A stretch of 7,124 nucleotides of DNA, from the NCBI GenBank assembly GCA_945900685.1, contig CAMDJS010000107.1:1-7124 (forward strand), read 5' to 3'. Both the position numbers and the translations under genes were made by a program. Under the pieces are notes generated by a model. The model had not been told where the DNA came from. It made no database searches and worked only from the letters and a program-made list of their open reading frames with translations. The DNA is from Bordetella parapertussis. Lineage in GTDB: Bacteria; Pseudomonadota; Gammaproteobacteria; Burkholderiales; Burkholderiaceae_C. This document shows positions 5,563 through 7,124 of this stretch, piece after piece (the first letter of the stretch is position 1; each line of letters begins with the position of its first letter).

Positions 5563-6069
5563 TCAATGCTTGACTTGAGACAGCATGGTGTCAGCGTCGC
5601 TGACTTCAAATTTGCCCGGTCCTTCAATATTCAAGGTCTGCACTTTGCCGTCTTTGACCAGCATGGAATAGCGGTTGGAACGCAGCCCCAAACCTTTGCC
5701 TGTGAGGTCTAAGGTCAGGCCTGTGGCTTTGGTGAATTCTGCATCACCATCAGCCAACATGCGCACTTTGCCCACCGCATTCAATTCACGGCCCCAAGCG
5801 CCCATGACAAACGCATCATTCACGCTGACACACCAGATTTCATCCACGCCTGCGGCTTTCAACTCAGACATCTTCTGCATGTACCCTGGCACGTGTTTGG
5901 CAGAACAAGTGGGAGTGAATGCACCTGGCAGGGCAAACAAGGCGATCGTCTTACCCGCAGAGGCTTTGGCCACGTCCACCGCGTTGGGTCCGATGCTGCA
6001 AGCTTCTCCTTCAACATCTGAATACTCCATCAATGTGGTGTGAGGAATGTTGTCGCCGACTTTGATCAT
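5563..6069 (-). CDS. Prx5-type peroxiredoxin (thiol peroxidase)
   Basis: The protein has 168 residues, the length of bacterial and eukaryotic Prx5-like (AhpC/TSA/redoxin) enzymes, which reduce H2O2 and organic peroxides in the cytoplasm. The catalytic loop LPGAFTPTCSAKHVPGY contains the peroxidatic Cys55 with the conserved Pro and Thr of PxxxTxxC. GLGLRSNRYSML (126-137) holds the conserved active-site arginine region. Other cysteines are Cys24 and Cys80 (IWCVSVND). There is no cysteine in the C-terminal part where human PRDX5 has its resolving Cys151, so the enzyme probably resolves with an external thiol such as glutathione/glutaredoxin or thioredoxin; this is inferred. No glutaredoxin domain is fused, unlike the Haemophilus hybrid enzyme. 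There is no signal peptide. The ATG at 6069-6067 has AGGAG (6081-6077) seven bases upstream. The gene follows rpsQ on the same strand but is separated from it by a terminator-like hairpin. Confidence 0.93.
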   Translation of the reverse strand: MIKVGDNIPHTTLMEYSDVEGEACSIGPNAVDVAKASAGKTIALFALPGAFTPTCSAKHVPGYMQKMSELKAAGVDEIWCVSVNDAFVMGAWGRELNAVGKVRMLADGDAEFTKATGLTLDLTGKGLGLRSNRYSMLVKDGKVQTLNIEGPGKFEVSDADTMLSQVKH

Positions 6070-6084
6070 GTTTTAGCTCCTTGG

Positions 6085-6116
6085 AAAAAGAAATGACCCA
6101 CAATTGTGGGCCATTT
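6085..6116 (-). terminator. Rho-independent terminator after rpsQ
   Basis: The palindrome CCCACAATTGTGGG (6097-6110) extends, after one mismatched pair, by AAATG/CATTT to span 6091-6116. Folded on the minus strand it gives a stem with an AATT loop, followed by TTTCTTTTT (6093-6085). This fits the end of the S10 ribosomal protein operon. It lies only a few bases before the peroxiredoxin Shine-Dalgarno, so that gene needs its own promoter or read-through. Confidence 0.7.
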
Positions 6117-6143
6117 ATCGAAACACCGTTGTCAGGTTGACAA
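6114..6143 (-). promoter_or_regulatory. Candidate promoter for the peroxiredoxin gene
   Basis: On the minus strand TTGTCA (6143-6138, 5 of 6 to -35) and GATAAA (6119-6114, 4 of 6 to -10) are 18 bases apart. Initiation would fall near 6107, inside the terminator dyad. The location is right for a gene cut off from rpsQ by a terminator, but the -10 match is modest. Confidence 0.3.
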
Positions 6144-6150
6144 ATACAAC

Positions 6151-6420
6151 TTAAACCTCAGCAGCCTTTTCCACCAGACGGGTAGCAACCCAGTTCTTGG
6201 TTTTGGAAATGGGGCGGCTTTCGGTGATTTCGATCACATCACCGAGGTGATACTGGCTGGTTTCGTCATGCGCGTGGTACTTGCTGGACTTGCCAACGAT
6301 CTTGCCGTAGAGCGCGTGCTTGACGCGACGCTCGACCAGCACAGTGACAGTTTTGGCGCGCTTGGCGCTGACAACTTTACCGATGAGAGTGCGTTTGAGT
6401 GATGTTTTGGCTTCAGTCAT
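6151..6420 (-). CDS. rpsQ: 30S ribosomal protein S17
   Basis: S17 is a primary 16S rRNA-binding protein of the small subunit with an OB fold. From the ATG at 6420-6418 the product has 89 residues, typical for proteobacteria. The core [20 protein letters not shown] and the S17 signature [16 protein letters not shown] are clear. A GTG two codons upstream is in frame, but it overlaps the AGGAG at 6430-6426; that site is spaced five bases from the ATG, so ATG is the better start. The ATG begins 2 bases after the rpmC stop, implying coupled translation. It is the last ribosomal gene here and is followed by a hairpin with a T-tract; rplN and the rest of the spc group do not follow. Confidence 0.97.
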   Translation of the reverse strand: MTEAKTSLKRTLIGKVVSAKRAKTVTVLVERRVKHALYGKIVGKSSKYHAHDETSQYHLGDVIEITESRPISKTKNWVATRLVEKAAEV

Positions 6421-6422
6421 GT

Positions 6423-6620
6423 TCACTCCTGGGCAGCGGCTTGTTGAGCCTGTATGGTTTTAGCGCGGGCGATAGCGCGGCGTGTCACCTTCATCTGCGA
6501 AGTGTTGGTGAGTTGCTGTGTGGCTTTTTGCATGCGCATATTGAAATGGGCTTTTTGCAATTCCTTGATCTCGGTGGCGAGACCGGCAGCGTCTTTTTGG
6601 CGTAATTCAGATGTTTTCAT
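6423..6620 (-). CDS. rpmC: 50S ribosomal protein L29
   Basis: L29 is a small helical protein near the peptide exit tunnel of the large subunit. The 65-residue product begins [10 protein letters not shown], the usual N-terminus, and carries the L29 signature in [16 protein letters not shown] (40-55). The C-terminal QAQQAAAQE tail is a few low-complexity residues. The ATG at 6620-6618 has AGGAG (6632-6628) seven bases upstream. It sits between rplP (15-base gap) and rpsQ (2-base gap), the standard S10 operon order. Confidence 0.97.
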   Translation of the reverse strand: MKTSELRQKDAAGLATEIKELQKAHFNMRMQKATQQLTNTSQMKVTRRAIARAKTIQAQQAAAQE

Positions 6621-6635
6621 GAAAGGGCTCCTGAA

Positions 6636-7052
6636 TTATTGGCCAATGAGGCGTGACACAAAGGTGGTGCGCAAAGGCAGTTTGGCGGCTGCCAAACGGA
6701 AAGCTTCACGCGCGAGTTCCTCGGGCACACCCACGATTTCGTACAGCACTGTGCCGGGCTGAATTTCAGCCACGTAGTACTCGGGGTTGCCTTTACCGTT
6801 ACCCATTCGGACTTCGGCAGGTTTTTGTGAAATCGGCTTGTCCGGAAAAATACGGATCCAGATACGGCCGCCACGTTTGACGTGACGCGAAATGGCACGA
6901 CGTGCAGATTCGATTTGACGGGCTGTCAAACGACCGCGGTCAGTGGATTTCAAGCCGAAGTCGCCGAACGCCACGGTATTGCCACGGGTGGCGATGCCGG
7001 TGTTGCGACCTTTTTGTTCCTTGCGGTATTTACGGCGCGCTGGTTGCAGCAT
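6636..7052 (-). CDS. rplP: 50S ribosomal protein L16
   Basis: L16 sits near the A site of the large subunit and is needed for peptidyl transferase centre assembly. The product is 138 residues against 136 in E. coli. [19 protein letters not shown] is the family start; [15 protein letters not shown] (59-73) and [14 protein letters not shown] (82-95) are the two L16 signatures; [17 protein letters not shown] follows. Arg82 aligns with the E. coli Arg81 that is hydroxylated by YcfD/RoxA, so the target residue is kept. The ATG at 7052-7050 has AAGGAG (7065-7060) seven bases upstream, inside the end of rpsC, and lies 2 bases after the rpsC stop. Confidence 0.98.
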   Translation of the reverse strand: MLQPARRKYRKEQKGRNTGIATRGNTVAFGDFGLKSTDRGRLTARQIESARRAISRHVKRGGRIWIRIFPDKPISQKPAEVRMGNGKGNPEYYVAEIQPGTVLYEIVGVPEELAREAFRLAAAKLPLRTTFVSRLIGQ

Positions 7053-7054
7053 GC

Positions 7055-7124
7055 TTATTCTCCTTGTCCGTCCGCAGCCGTGCCAGTGGATGCGGGCGCG
7101 GTGATCTTACGAACGCGCTTGACG
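7055..7124 (-). CDS. rpsC: 30S ribosomal protein S3, C-terminal tail only
   Basis: Only the last 22 codons and the stop are in the window. They read [20 protein letters not shown] and end in GE, a basic stretch followed by a low-complexity tail like that of betaproteobacterial S3. The tail itself is weakly diagnostic; the identification rests mainly on position, since rpsC precedes rplP in the S10 operon. The stop TAA is at 7057-7055, two bases before the rplP ATG, and the rplP ribosome binding site lies within these final codons. Confidence 0.85.
   Translation of the reverse strand, partial: VKRVRKITAPASTGTAADGQGE

Noticed and set aside
6421..6426. GTG start for S17
   Set aside because: The codon overlaps the AGGAG that is correctly spaced for the ATG at 6420, and S17 proteins do not need the extra residues.
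1..7124. CRISPR, tRNA, rRNA, transposase, toxin-antitoxin or defence system
   Set aside because: I found no regular direct repeats, no tRNA-like cloverleaf and no relevant protein motif; all sizeable frames are explained by housekeeping or metabolic genes.

Overview
The window looks like ordinary chromosome from a betaproteobacterium, most likely Burkholderiales and probably Comamonadaceae-like. This rests on three things: the ribosomal protein sequences, a NudJ-type NUDIX protein, and a mannose-family EIIA–HPr–EI operon, a combination typical of that order. GC content is moderate, genes are tightly packed, and most have clear AGGAG-type ribosome binding sites. I see no insertion sequence, phage gene, CRISPR array, tRNA or rRNA, and no stretch over 300 bases without a gene.

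Layout, left to right. (1) 1-402, plus strand: 3' part of a NudJ-like NUDIX hydrolase. (2) 403-2857, minus strand: a three-gene phosphotransferase operon, read EIIA(Man) -> HPr (ptsH) -> Enzyme I (ptsI). Its last stop codon abuts the NUDIX stop codon with no gap. (3) 2858-2993: a divergent intergenic region holding a strong Shine-Dalgarno sequence in front of a possible 29-residue leader ORF that runs into the EIIA start. (4) 2994-4232, plus strand: a CaiB/BaiF-family CoA transferase, followed by two hairpins. (5) 4271-4726, minus strand: a periplasmic class II cytochrome c', divergent from (6) 4827-5495, plus strand: a membrane cytochrome b561-family protein. The roughly 100-base gap between them carries a good sigma-70-like promoter for the c' gene and a small dyad. 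(7) 5563-6069, minus strand: a Prx5-type peroxiredoxin, separated from the convergent b561 gene by a hairpin. (8) 6151-7124, minus strand: the distal end of the S10 ribosomal protein operon, rpsC(partial)-rplP-rpmC-rpsQ, ending in a hairpin plus T-tract that lies just upstream of the peroxiredoxin gene.

How the genes may work together. The PTS operon has the phosphorelay proteins (PEP -> EI -> HPr -> EIIA) but no EIIB or EIIC permease here, which suggests a regulatory rather than sugar-importing PTS. The c'/b561 pair plausibly forms a small redox module, with quinol-side electrons passing through the membrane b cytochrome to a periplasmic c-type haem protein. The peroxiredoxin is a cytoplasmic thiol peroxidase. 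The CoA transferase stands alone and its substrate cannot be read from the sequence.

I did not find a convincing new biological system. The points most worth checking are the leader ORF in front of EIIA, the promoter/terminator overlap upstream of the peroxiredoxin gene, the divergent c'/b561 control region, and the S10 operon ending at rpsQ without the usual spc genes behind it.
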